From: an uncultured Lachnospiraceae bacterium
GTDB lineage: Bacteria; Bacillota; Clostridia; Lachnospirales; Lachnospiraceae
DNA length: 50,995 bases
Reading direction: 5' to 3'
Assembly: GCA_934343915.1 (NCBI GenBank)
Contig: CAKRIL010000021.1
Location: 1 to 50,995 of the forward strand
Shown: positions 9,012 to 18,029 of the stretch, piece by piece
Layout: each line of letters starts with the position of its first letter
Position numbering within the stretch: position 1 is the stretch's first letter
Notes under the pieces: generated by a model
What the model was told of the DNA's origin: nothing
The model's input: the letters and a program-made list of their open reading frames with translations, nothing else
The model's database searches: none
Program-made: the position numbers and the translations under genes

Positions 9012-10184
9012 ATGGGACTTTTCGGAAAAAAGAAAAGGAAAAAGGAATATGATATATCCGATATGGATATGCAGGAAATACTTTCAAGCGATAATGTGAG
9101 TGACCAGATGTTTGACTCGGTTGAGAGGTCACAGTATGTCGGAATGCAGTGTGAGCAGATAATAGAGTCTTCAAAATACATCGAGGATGCCAGAAAAGAG
9201 TATGCTTCGGTGACGGAGTATCTCAACGACATACAGATATTGGACCAGCTTGATGAGGAGCCGAGGAAGCTTATCGCGGAGACTGCCGAGGATATGTATG
9301 GGCTTAATCATGACAGGGTGGAGAGCAGACGGCGCAAGATGAGGCTGCCTTCGTCAAAATATAATTATTACAGCATGCATGAGGATGAGCTGCCTGAGGC
9401 TCTTAAGAGAATGCAGAATGATGAGCAGTATTTTCAGATGATACGAAATGACCTCAATGTCCTTGAGGCTGAAAAGACCGGGCTTAAGGATGACATTGAG
9501 AACTGCGTCAACAGAAGGAGCAATGTGAGAAATATTTCGATAATAGGTGTTGTGGCAGCCATTGTAGCATTCATAGCTCTTGCCGTTACGGGAAAAATAG
9601 TTCCGGAGGCGGACAATTATATGCTCACAGTGGTGTTATTTGTGATAACGGTATTTATGGTATTTATGTTCGTACTCAACAGGAATGCCGTATATACGAT
9701 GAAGCTGTCGGAAAAGAAGCTTAACCGTGCCATAGTGCTTCAGAATAAAGTGAAAATTAAATATATCAATATGGTTAATAATATAGAGTATCAGTATGCA
9801 AAATACGGTGTGAAGAATTCATACGAGTTTTCCAATGCATATCAGATGTATCTTGAGGATAAGAAGGAGCGCGAGCATTATGCACATACCACGGGAATGC
9901 TCGGAAGGGCGACAGACCAGCTTACGGTTATTCTTGCCGGGCTCGGACTGCATGACCCGGAGATATGGCAGAACCAGCTTGAGGCTCTCTTTAATCCGAA
10001 GGAGATGGTCGAGGTAAGACATGGGCTCAATGTGCGCAGACAGAAGCTCAGAGAGCAGATGGAATACAATATGAAGCGCATAGATGAGGCGAAGGAGAAT
10101 GTCAAGGAGTACATCAAGAACAATCCTAAATATGCGAATGAGATTATGCAGATAGTTGACAGCTATGACATGGGTGATGTGTAA
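9012..10184 (+). CDS. Coiled-coil protein with two membrane segments, unknown function
   Basis: A 390-residue protein that I do not recognise. After a basic start (MGLFGKKKRKKE) comes an acidic helical region, then two adjacent hydrophobic segments (about residues 176-195, 'ISIIGVVAAIVAFIALAV', and 205-225, 'YMLTVVLFVITVFMVFMFVL') joined by a short loop. Long charged helices likely to form coiled coils follow to the C-terminus. Both termini would be on the same, probably cytoplasmic, side. I chose the ATG at 9012 because GAGGA precedes it; the in-frame ATG at 9000 has no ribosome site. It could anchor the preceding cytoplasmic complex to the membrane, which is inference from position only. 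Confidence 0.72.
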   Translation: MGLFGKKKRKKEYDISDMDMQEILSSDNVSDQMFDSVERSQYVGMQCEQIIESSKYIEDARKEYASVTEYLNDIQILDQLDEEPRKLIAETAEDMYGLNHDRVESRRRKMRLPSSKYNYYSMHEDELPEALKRMQNDEQYFQMIRNDLNVLEAEKTGLKDDIENCVNRRSNVRNISIIGVVAAIVAFIALAVTGKIVPEADNYMLTVVLFVITVFMVFMFVLNRNAVYTMKLSEKKLNRAIVLQNKVKIKYINMVNNIEYQYAKYGVKNSYEFSNAYQMYLEDKKEREHYAHTTGMLGRATDQLTVILAGLGLHDPEIWQNQLEALFNPKEMVEVRHGLNVRRQKLREQMEYNMKRIDEAKENVKEYIKNNPKYANEIMQIVDSYDMGDV

Positions 10185-10197
10185 GGAGATGCATGGT

Positions 10198-12660
10198 ATG
10201 ATTAAAAAAAGAATATTAAAGGGTGCTGCCTTTATCATGGCTGCCGTGCTGTCAATATCGGGAATGACGGCAGGTGTCAGTGCGGACACTGATATATCGG
10301 ATAACACCGCGGATGACGGACGAATCATGGAGTGGCAGAATTACAGCCAGTATATATATAATACAACCAACGGTCTTATGTCCAACAATGTCACTTCACT
10401 TGTTCAGACAGATGATGGTATGGTGTGGATTGGAACGGGAGCGGGACTTTCGGGATATGACGGAAATGAGTTCACGGAGTATGGCTCATTCTACTATTTT
10501 GATGGTGTGAATGACATGGTTAAGACGCGCGCAGGAAGTATGTGGTGCGCGACTACGACATATGGTGCCGCCGTGTATCTTGGCTCAAGATTTCACCATT
10601 TTGATGATGTGAGCGAGCTTGTATCCAACTATGCGACTGCGGTTGCCGAGGGCAGCGACGGAATTATATATGTGGGCTCACTAAGGAATATGATTGCCAT
10701 TGACCCGGAAGCGGGCTACACAAGAACGGAGCTTGTCGGTGATGACTATTTCTTTACGACGGCGCTTGTGTCGGGCGATAAGTATGTATGCGGAATCACG
10801 GTGAACGGCGATGTGTTCTTTATGTCAGGCTATGATATGGCTACAAAGCTTGAAGGCATCACATCAGGTCAGTCAAGCCTCGGCTATGCACAGGGATATT
10901 ATCTTGTGGGAATGAGCGACGGAAGCATTGGAATAATCGATGAGAACAATATCGATAAGGGCTTTGTAAGCACCATTAAGGTGCCGATGGAGAGTGCTGC
11001 CGGAACGGACGGAGCAATCAATAATTTTTATTACGAGGAAGGTAAGAGGTTGTGGGTTCTCTCGGAGGGCGGCATCGGCTACTATGTTCTCGATAAGGGT
11101 ATTGATAAGCTTAAGGACTGCAGATTCATTCAGTGTGCATTCGATAATTTTGAGAGCGGCTTTACCGATATGATGATGGACTATCAGGGAAATTACTGGA
11201 TAAGCTCGTCTAAGAGGGGGGCTCTTTTACTCAGAAGGTCGGAATTTAAGGATGAACTGCTGCAGCTTAACATAGATGCGGACATTATCAATTCCGTATA
11301 TAAAAAAGGCGATATCATCTACGCAGGAACTGACAGCGGACTTATCATGATTGATACGAACAGCGATGCACAGCTTCACAATGACATGACGGAGCTGTAT
11401 GACGGAAGGCGTATCACCGATATTGCCATGTTCGATGGTGTTATGTACTTTGCCGTATACGGCGAAGGTGTGTATGATGAGCATGGAAAGCTTATACTTG
11501 ATGAAAAAAGAGTCGGACGCATACAGATAATAGATGATGATATGTACATGCTTGCGGCTTCGGGCTGCTATGTGATGAATATGTCAGGGGATATATATGC
11601 CATATCAGAGGAGGATGGTCTGTTCAATACGCATATCACGGGAGCCGGTTACGGCAGCTTCGGAAGAAAGACGGAGGACAGACTGTACCTGGCGAGCAGG
11701 GGCGCGGGAATATATGTATTCCTTGACGGCACTCTTGAAGAGATTATAGATGAGAATACAGGACTTCCTTCGAAAAATGTCAATGATATGGCAGCGTATG
11801 ATTCAGGCTTCTTCATAGCAACGGATATGGGAGTCGCATATTATAACGGCAAAAGAATCGCAGAGCTAAAGAGAATGCCGGAGGCTCTTGAAGGAAAAAA
11901 GTGTGAGAATCTCTTCGTATCGGGCAGTGATTTATATGTGGTATGCCAAAATGAAGTGTTCATAGTAAGCCTTGACAGTCTGCTGAGCAGTGAAGCTGAT
12001 GAGCTTGAGGCGGAATATGTGCTGTATGATGGACAGTCTGGCTTTTACGGAACCGTGACTGAGGGAAGCCACGGTATTATGGATGATGACGGAAGAATAT
12101 ATATCGCATGTCAGAATAAAATATTTTCATATGCAAAGAAGAATGAGAACACGGACTTAAGCAGTCTTAAGCTTATGCTTCAGAGCGTGAAGGTTGATGA
12201 ACGGCAGGTTGAGGTTATCGAGACCGGAGAGGGTGAATATGAGGTCAGCCTCACGAAGGATGCCAGGACAGTGGATATATTATGTTCGGTGTTCAACTTC
12301 TCCAATGCTGACCCTCGGATACGCTATATACTTCATGGTGTGGACAATGAATTCACAGAGGAGCGTCTAAGCAGCTTAGATCACATAATATATGAGAACC
12401 TTGACGGCGGAAGCCATGTATTCTGGTTCGAGCTTCTCGGTGATGAGAAGGACGAGAACGGGGATGCCGTGGCAGTTCAGAGGATTGTTCTCACAATTAA
12501 CAAGGAGAAGGGACTTCTTGAAAAGCTGTGGGTAAGAATGGCTCTGTTAGGTGCGGGCTTCGGCGTGCTGATGTACTTTGTGTTCAAGGACAGATGGGCG
12601 CATAAGGATGATAAAATAGAGACAAAAAATCAGAATGATGTTGACAAATCCTTGCAGTAA
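10198..12660 (+). CDS. Exported beta-propeller sensor-like protein with C-terminal anchor
   Basis: An 820-residue protein with a signal peptide (MIKKRILKGAAFIMAAVLS...SADT). The bulk resembles the two-component-regulator propeller repeats found in sensor kinases: 'TTNGLMSNNVTSLVQTDDG' and 'VWIGTGAGLSGYDG' near the start, and related 'GLxxxxVxxxxxxxxGxxxIAT' units later ('TGLPSKNVNDMAAYDSGFFI'). About residues 660-770 resemble a Y_Y_Y beta-sandwich domain. A single membrane segment follows (WVRMALLGAGFGVLMYFVF) and then only about 30 cytoplasmic residues, with no kinase or DNA-binding domain. Start at 10198: AAGGAG lies 9 bases upstream. The valS promoter overlaps its last codons. Confidence 0.8.
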   Translation: MIKKRILKGAAFIMAAVLSISGMTAGVSADTDISDNTADDGRIMEWQNYSQYIYNTTNGLMSNNVTSLVQTDDGMVWIGTGAGLSGYDGNEFTEYGSFYYFDGVNDMVKTRAGSMWCATTTYGAAVYLGSRFHHFDDVSELVSNYATAVAEGSDGIIYVGSLRNMIAIDPEAGYTRTELVGDDYFFTTALVSGDKYVCGITVNGDVFFMSGYDMATKLEGITSGQSSLGYAQGYYLVGMSDGSIGIIDENNIDKGFVSTIKVPMESAAGTDGAINNFYYEEGKRLWVLSEGGIGYYVLDKGIDKLKDCRFIQCAFDNFESGFTDMMMDYQGNYWISSSKRGALLLRRSEFKDELLQLNIDADIINSVYKKGDIIYAGTDSGLIMIDTNSDAQLHNDMTELYDGRRITDIAMFDGVMYFAVYGEGVYDEHGKLILDEKRVGRIQIIDDDMYMLAASGCYVMNMSGDIYAISEEDGLFNTHITGAGYGSFGRKTEDRLYLASRGAGIYVFLDGTLEEIIDENTGLPSKNVNDMAAYDSGFFIATDMGVAYYNGKRIAELKRMPEALEGKKCENLFVSGSDLYVVCQNEVFIVSLDSLLSSEADELEAEYVLYDGQSGFYGTVTEGSHGIMDDDGRIYIACQNKIFSYAKKNENTDLSSLKLMLQSVKVDERQVEVIETGEGEYEVSLTKDARTVDILCSVFNFSNADPRIRYILHGVDNEFTEERLSSLDHIIYENLDGGSHVFWFELLGDEKDENGDAVAVQRIVLTINKEKGLLEKLWVRMALLGAGFGVLMYFVFKDRWAHKDDKIETKNQNDVDKSLQ

Positions 12661-12670
12661 CGTATATATT
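12641..12670 (+). promoter_or_regulatory. valS promoter overlapping the end of the preceding gene
   Basis: TTGACA at 12641-12646 is a consensus -35. The -10 is TATATA at 12663-12668 (16-base spacer) or TATATT at 12665-12670 (18-base spacer). The -35 lies within the final codons of the propeller gene. Transcription would start near 12676, just ahead of the T-box stem I. Confidence 0.65.
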
Positions 12671-12684
12671 AAGGATATGTATAA

Positions 12685-13003
12685 ATGCTATGACGAAGAG
12701 GAGTACCGTATAGTATACCCACAGAGAGGGAACGCAGTGACATAACACTGCTGGGAGCGTTTCCGGATTGTGCTGTATGGGAAGGTAGCTTCTGAGCAGC
12801 ATCGGTGAAAGAATGATTATCGAATAAGATAACCTTGTTTGATTAGCTGATGACGGATTTGTTCCCGTTACAAGGACAGACATGGTGTACGAATTATATT
12901 CGCGCCGTGACAGAGAGGACTTATTATAAGTCAATGAAGGTGGTACCGCGGTAAGATTAATCGCCCTTCGCAGATTTTATTTCTGCGGAGGGTTATTTTT
13001 TTA
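12685..13003 (+). promoter_or_regulatory. T-box riboswitch leader of valS
   Basis: This tRNA-sensing leader controls valyl-tRNA synthetase by antitermination. Stem I begins with the GA-rich motif at 12692-12705 (GACGAAGAGGAGTA). The specifier-loop region 'GGGAAGGTAGCTTCTGAGC' contains GTA, a valine codon, at 12785-12787, followed by a purine. The highly conserved T-box proper (AAGGTGGTACCGCGGTAA) lies at about 12937-12954 and would pair with the uncharged tRNA acceptor end in the antiterminator. A Rho-independent terminator follows at 12964-13002. Uncharged tRNA-Val should favour read-through into valS. The specifier assignment is by eye. Confidence 0.93.
12964..13002 (+). terminator. T-box-controlled terminator ahead of valS
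   Basis: The stem CCCTTCGCAG (12964-12973) pairs with CTGCGGAGGG (12983-12992), one wobble included, and is followed by TTATTTTTTT. It is the alternative to the T-box antiterminator. Confidence 0.92.
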
Positions 13004-13056
13004 GCCTGTTTCGCAGATAACATTTCATCCATTTAAAAGGAAAAGGAGAATGAAAA

Positions 13057-15696
13057 ATGGCAAAGGAACTTGAAAAGAATTACAATCCTTCAGAGCTTGA
13101 AGGAAGACTGTATCAGAAGTGGCTTGACAACAAGTATTTTCACGCACAGGTGAATAAGGATAAGAAGCCTTTCACAATAGTGATGCCGCCTCCTAACATT
13201 ACCGGACAGCTTCACATGGGTCATGCGCTTGACAACACACTTCAGGATATTCTCATAAGATTTAAGAGAATGCAGGGCTACGAGGCACTGTGGGTTCCGG
13301 GAACCGACCATGCTTCAATAGCGACAGAGGCTAAGATTGTTGAGGCCATGAGAAAGGAAGGCATCACCAAGGAAGAAATCGGAAGAGATGAATTCCTTAA
13401 GCGTGCATGGGACTGGAAGGCTGAGTACGGCGGAAGAATCGTAAGCCAGTTAAAGAAGATAGGTTCATCGGCAGACTGGGACAGAGAGCGCTTTACAATG
13501 GACGAGGGCTGTTCCAAGGCTGTCAAGGAGGTGTTCGTAAACCTCTACAACAAGGGACAGATATACAAAGGTGAGAGAATCATCAACTGGTGTCCTAAGT
13601 GTCTTACATCAATCTCTGATGCTGAGGTTGAGTATGAGGATCAGGCAGGACACTTCTGGCACTTAAGATACCCTCTTTCAGACGGAAGCGGCTATATTCA
13701 GATGGCTACCACAAGACCTGAGACAATGCTTGGAGATACAGCGGTTGCTGTAAATCCTAATGATGAGAGATACAAGGATATGGTAGGAAAGACGGTTATT
13801 CTTCCTATCGTTCACAGAGAGATTCCTATTATTGCGGATGAGTATGTTGAGATGGAGTTCGGTACGGGTGTTGTTAAGATTACACCTGCACACGACCCTA
13901 ACGACTTCGAGGTCGGCTTAAGACATAACCTCCCTGTAATCAATGTTATGACAGAGGATGCCAGGATTGTAGATGATTACCCTAAGTATGCGGGAATGGA
14001 CCGCTATGAGGCGAGAGAGGCTATTGTAAAGGATCTTGAGGCAGAGGGCGCACTTGTAAAGATTGAGGATTACAGCCACAATGTAGGAACCTGCTACCGC
14101 TGCCATACAACTGTCGAGCCTAGAGTATCCAAGCAGTGGTTCGTTAAGATGAAGGAGCTTGCCACACCTGCAATCGAGGCTGTAAAGAACGGTGATACCA
14201 AGTTCGTTCCGGAGCATTTTGATAAGACATATTTCCACTGGCTTGAGGGAATCAAGGACTGGTGTATATCACGTCAGTTATGGTGGGGACACAGAATTCC
14301 TGCATTCTACTGCGATGAGTGCGGTGAGATGGTAGTAACGAAGGAGGAATCAGCGGTATGTCCTAAGTGCGGCAAGCCTATGAGACAGGATCCTGATACG
14401 CTTGATACATGGTTCTCATCAGCTCTTTGGCCTTTCTCAACACTCGGATGGCCGGAGAAGACGCCTGAGCTTGAATATTTTTATCCTACCGACGTGCTTG
14501 TTACAGGCTACGACATCATATTCTTCTGGGTAGTAAGAATGATGTTCTCAGGACTTGAGCATATGGGTGAGGTTCCGTTTAAGAACGTTCTCATTCACGG
14601 ACTTGTGAGAGATTCACAGGGACGCAAGATGAGCAAGTCTCTCGGCAATGGCATAGACCCTCTTGAGGTTATAGACAAGTACGGTGCAGATGCGTTAAGA
14701 CTTACTCTTGTGACAGGTAATGCACCTGGAAATGATATGCGCTTCTACTGGGAGAGAGTTGAGGCAAGCCGTAACTTTGCCAACAAGGTATGGAATGCTT
14801 CAAGATTCATTATGATGAACCTCGACAAGGCGGAGGATAAGAAGGTAAGCCTTGATGAGCTTACACCTGCCGATAAGTGGATTTTATCCAAGCTTAATAC
14901 TCTTGCCAAGGACGTAACCGAGAACATGGAGAACTTCGACCTCGGTGTAGCCGTAGGCAAGATATATGATTTCATCTGGGAGGAGTTCTGCGACTGGTAT
15001 ATCGAGATGGTTAAGCCTCGTCTTTACAATGATGAGGATACAACCAAGGCAGCAGCACTCTATACACTTAAGACGGTTCTCATTGAATCTCTTAAGCTGC
15101 TTCATCCATATATGCCTTTCATCACAGAGGAGATATTCTGCAACCTTCAGGACGAGGAGGAGTCAATCATGATTTCCGACTGGCCTGTATATAAGGAGGA
15201 GTACAACTTCCCTGTTGAGGAGAACGCCATCGAGACAATCAAGGAGGCTGTAAGAGGCATCCGCAACATGAGAACCTCGATGAACGTTGCACCTAGCCGC
15301 AAGGCGAAGGTATATGTCGTATCACAGGATGCTGCACTCAGAGAGATATTCGAGAACGGCAGAGTATTTTTCGCTTCTTTAGGATATGCAAGCGAAGTTA
15401 TCATACAGGATAATAAGGACGGAATAGATTCCGATGCCGTATCGGTTGTTATACCTAACGGAACAATCTATATGCCGTTTGCAGAGCTTGTAGACATTGC
15501 CAAGGAGATTGAACGTCTTGAGGCTGAGGAGAAGAGACTTACCGGAGAGCTTGCAAGAGTCAATGGTATGCTTTCCAATGAGCGCTTTGTAAGCAAGGCT
15601 CCTGCGGCTAAGATACAGGAAGAGAAGGATAAGCTTGAGAAATATACACAGATGATGGAACAGGTTAAGGAACGTCTTGTTCATCTTAGAGGATAA
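13057..15696 (+). CDS. valS: Valyl-tRNA synthetase
   Basis: Class Ia aminoacyl-tRNA synthetase that charges tRNA-Val. At 879 residues it is normal bacterial length. The HIGH-type motif is PPPNITGQLHMGHAL (about residues 44-58). The editing (CP1) domain includes 'ATTRPETMLGDTAVAVNP' and 'GTGVVKITPAHDPND'. A zinc-type CDECGEMV...CPKCGK segment lies in the insert, and the KMSKS loop is at about 527-531. A C-terminal coiled-coil arm (IAKEIERLEAEEKRLTGELA onward) is typical of ValRS. AAAGGAG lies 8 bases before the ATG. Expression is set by the T-box upstream. The start of the glycosyltransferase gene is only 6 bases downstream, so read-through may couple it to the envelope operon. Confidence 0.97.
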   Translation: MAKELEKNYNPSELEGRLYQKWLDNKYFHAQVNKDKKPFTIVMPPPNITGQLHMGHALDNTLQDILIRFKRMQGYEALWVPGTDHASIATEAKIVEAMRKEGITKEEIGRDEFLKRAWDWKAEYGGRIVSQLKKIGSSADWDRERFTMDEGCSKAVKEVFVNLYNKGQIYKGERIINWCPKCLTSISDAEVEYEDQAGHFWHLRYPLSDGSGYIQMATTRPETMLGDTAVAVNPNDERYKDMVGKTVILPIVHREIPIIADEYVEMEFGTGVVKITPAHDPNDFEVGLRHNLPVINVMTEDARIVDDYPKYAGMDRYEAREAIVKDLEAEGALVKIEDYSHNVGTCYRCHTTVEPRVSKQWFVKMKELATPAIEAVKNGDTKFVPEHFDKTYFHWLEGIKDWCISRQLWWGHRIPAFYCDECGEMVVTKEESAVCPKCGKPMRQDPDTLDTWFSSALWPFSTLGWPEKTPELEYFYPTDVLVTGYDIIFFWVVRMMFSGLEHMGEVPFKNVLIHGLVRDSQGRKMSKSLGNGIDPLEVIDKYGADALRLTLVTGNAPGNDMRFYWERVEASRNFANKVWNASRFIMMNLDKAEDKKVSLDELTPADKWILSKLNTLAKDVTENMENFDLGVAVGKIYDFIWEEFCDWYIEMVKPRLYNDEDTTKAAALYTLKTVLIESLKLLHPYMPFITEEIFCNLQDEEESIMISDWPVYKEEYNFPVEENAIETIKEAVRGIRNMRTSMNVAPSRKAKVYVVSQDAALREIFENGRVFFASLGYASEVIIQDNKDGIDSDAVSVVIPNGTIYMPFAELVDIAKEIERLEAEEKRLTGELARVNGMLSNERFVSKAPAAKIQEEKDKLEKYTQMMEQVKERLVHLRG

Positions 15697-15702
15697 TAGG
15701 CT

Positions 15703-16785
15703 ATGGATATGAATGGGGATATTTTGAATGTAACGATTGTCCTTCCTTCGCTCAACCCGGACGACAAGCTCAACAAGGTTGTCGACGGGCTGCTCGGTGC
15801 GGGATTTACGGATATTGTGCTTGTAAATGACGGAAGTGATGAGGCTCATCTTGAGCCCTTCCGTCAGGCTGCGGCGCATAAAGAGGTTACACTTCTGACA
15901 CATGAGGTCAACAAGGGGAAGGGAAGAGCTCTTAAGACCGCTTTTTCCTATGTTGTGAATAACAGACCGGATACAGCCGGAGTTATAACCGTTGACGGTG
16001 ACAATCAGCATACCGTCAAGGATATTAAGGCGTGTGCGGTCAGAATGCTTGAATGTAGGGATAAGGTGATTCTCGGCTGCCGTGATTTCTCACAGAAGAA
16101 TGTTCCGTGGAAAAGCAGAGTGGGAAATGTAAGCACAAGCCTTGTGTTCAGGCTGTTCTGCGGAATAAAGATTTCGGATACCCAGACGGGGCTCAGAGCC
16201 GTACCATCACAGTATCTTCCTCTTATGTGCGAGGTTGAGGGTGAGAGGTTCGAGTATGAGACACAGATGCTCTTTGCGATTAAGCAGAATCATATCGGCA
16301 TGGAGGAGGTAAAGATAGAGACAGTATATCTCGAGGACAATGCGTCCACGCACTTTAATCCGATTAAGGATTCCCTTAAGATATACAGGATTATTTTTAA
16401 GTTCATGCTGAGCTCCGGTGCATCATTTTTGATTGATTACGGAATATACACGCTTCTTGTGTTCTTAATCGGAGGGAATTTAGAGAGAGGCTTCAGACTT
16501 CTTATTGCCACGTTCGCGGCGAGAGCGGTATCCTCAATCTGCAATTACACGATGAACAAGAAGGCTGTATTTAAGTCGAAGGCATCAGTAGGGCGTTCTC
16601 TTGCGAGATACTATATACTGTGTGTATTTCAGACGGCAGCCTCATACGGGCTTGTATATCTTTTAAGCTCATTGTGCAGAGCGGGTTCGTTTCTCGAGGT
16701 TGTATTAAAGCTTGTGGTTGATATAGTGTTGTTTATGATAAGCTTTCAGATACAGCACAGATGGGTATTCAAGGAGGCTAAATGA
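15703..16785 (+). CDS. Family 2 glycosyltransferase fused to a GtrA-like membrane domain
   Basis: A 360-residue fusion protein. Residues ~8-225 are a GT-A glycosyltransferase of family 2: 'VVLPSLNP' start, 'VLVNDGSDE' nucleotide loop, 'TVDGDNQHT' metal-binding DxD-like motif and 'DTQTGLRAV' acceptor loop, as in dolichol/polyprenol-phosphate sugar transferases. Residues ~230-356 form a four-helix GtrA-like domain (KFMLSSGASFLIDYGIYTLL; 'ICNYTMNKKAVFKS'; 'QHRWVF' ending). Such proteins typically attach a sugar to undecaprenyl phosphate and help move it across the membrane for glycan or teichoic-acid decoration. The sugar cannot be read from sequence. Its stop overlaps the next start (ATGA). Confidence 0.9.
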   Translation: MDMNGDILNVTIVLPSLNPDDKLNKVVDGLLGAGFTDIVLVNDGSDEAHLEPFRQAAAHKEVTLLTHEVNKGKGRALKTAFSYVVNNRPDTAGVITVDGDNQHTVKDIKACAVRMLECRDKVILGCRDFSQKNVPWKSRVGNVSTSLVFRLFCGIKISDTQTGLRAVPSQYLPLMCEVEGERFEYETQMLFAIKQNHIGMEEVKIETVYLEDNASTHFNPIKDSLKIYRIIFKFMLSSGASFLIDYGIYTLLVFLIGGNLERGFRLLIATFAARAVSSICNYTMNKKAVFKSKASVGRSLARYYILCVFQTAASYGLVYLLSSLCRAGSFLEVVLKLVVDIVLFMISFQIQHRWVFKEAK

Positions 16786-18026
16786 AAGAGGATATAGAAA
16801 TTATTGATATCAATATGGATGAGACCGACAGCGGTGTAAAGACTGCCAAGGCGAAGGAAGTAAAAGCAGTGAAGAGCACGGCTGAAAAAAAGCCTGAGCC
16901 TTCAAAGGTACCTGCACCAAAGGAAGCTTCTAAAAAGACACCCAAAAAGAAGAATAAGGCACTGCACATTGTCGGAAGGGTATTCCTTTGTATAGTTACA
17001 TTCCTTGCGGTAACCTTCATTGGCGCATATATGACACTGTGGACGATATGCCACGGTCCTTCCAAGGCGGCGAGAGACCTGTTCGTGTCGACAATTCTTG
17101 AGACAGGACAGATGAAGTTCCTTGCATCATGGTATTTTGATGAGGATGAGATTCTTGCCATAACGAACAGGAACGGAATGGCTAAGAATGATGAGAATGT
17201 TAATCCTGACCTTATTGAGATTCCTTCTGTCAGCGATGATGACAACAACACGGAATTTGACATTAACGGTATGGAGATTGTCGAGATTTCGGGACGTTCA
17301 TTCTTCGCAAAGATGCTTATTATCAATGACCCTTCAAGAGTGAAGCTCTCGACAATATACCCTTGGTCTGATTTCAGCAAGAACAAGTACGGCGAGACAC
17401 TTGAGCAGCTTGTACAGCGCGGGAACTATGTCGCAGGAATTAACGGAGGAGAATACTACTCCGAAGGAAACTGGGGCGGAATTCCTAAGGGACTTGTCGT
17501 ATGTGACGGTCAGATTCAGTACAACAGTCCGCAGGCAGGTGATGTAATGGTCGGCTTCAGTGAGGACAATATCCTCATGATTACGGATATCGGCAGCATG
17601 AGTGCTGAGCAGGTTCAGTCATTTGTTGAGGAAAATAAGATAAGGGATGCGGTAAGCTTCAAGGATATAGACGACGGTGACAACAACCACTTTACCAAGC
17701 TTATCATCAACGGTACGGCAAGGGAGGTGTCCGGCAACGGAAGCGGAGCTAATCCACGTACTGCGATAGGACAGAGAGCGGACGGAACCGTACTTATGCT
17801 TGTAACCGACGGAAGAGGTGCGGCAGGACACCTTGGTGCCACTGCACAGGACTTAATCTCCATCATGCAGGAGTACGGCGCAGTCAATGCAGCTAATCTT
17901 GACGGAGGAAGCTCTTCGGCAATGTACTACAACGGAGCTTACGAGATGACAAGCGTTACATTGTATTATTCCACTTCTTCATGGCGGCTTCCGACAGCCT
18001 TTGTAGTGGAAGAGAGGGAGGAATAA
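16782..18026 (+). CDS. Membrane-anchored phosphodiester glycosidase (NAGPA domain)
   Basis: A 414-residue protein. A hydrophilic Lys/Pro/Ala-rich N-terminal region (~residues 1-60) precedes a single membrane helix (~65-88, 'VFLCIVTFLAVTFIGAYMTLW'), followed by an extracytoplasmic domain. The C-terminal ~220 residues match the NAGPA/DUF2233 phosphodiester glycosidase domain: 'AGINGGEYYSEGNWGGIPKG', 'PRTAIGQRADGTVLMLVTDG' and the hallmark 'AANLDGGSSSAMYYNG'. In this family the enzyme removes N-acetylglucosamine attached as a phosphodiester; in bacteria the substrate may be a teichoic acid or another wall glycan (inference). It overlaps the glycosyltransferase gene by 4 bases and is followed 3 bases later by another membrane protein. 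Confidence 0.9.
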   Translation: MKEDIEIIDINMDETDSGVKTAKAKEVKAVKSTAEKKPEPSKVPAPKEASKKTPKKKNKALHIVGRVFLCIVTFLAVTFIGAYMTLWTICHGPSKAARDLFVSTILETGQMKFLASWYFDEDEILAITNRNGMAKNDENVNPDLIEIPSVSDDDNNTEFDINGMEIVEISGRSFFAKMLIINDPSRVKLSTIYPWSDFSKNKYGETLEQLVQRGNYVAGINGGEYYSEGNWGGIPKGLVVCDGQIQYNSPQAGDVMVGFSEDNILMITDIGSMSAEQVQSFVEENKIRDAVSFKDIDDGDNNHFTKLIINGTAREVSGNGSGANPRTAIGQRADGTVLMLVTDGRGAAGHLGATAQDLISIMQEYGAVNAANLDGGSSSAMYYNGAYEMTSVTLYYSTSSWRLPTAFVVEEREE

Positions 18027-18029
18027 GCG

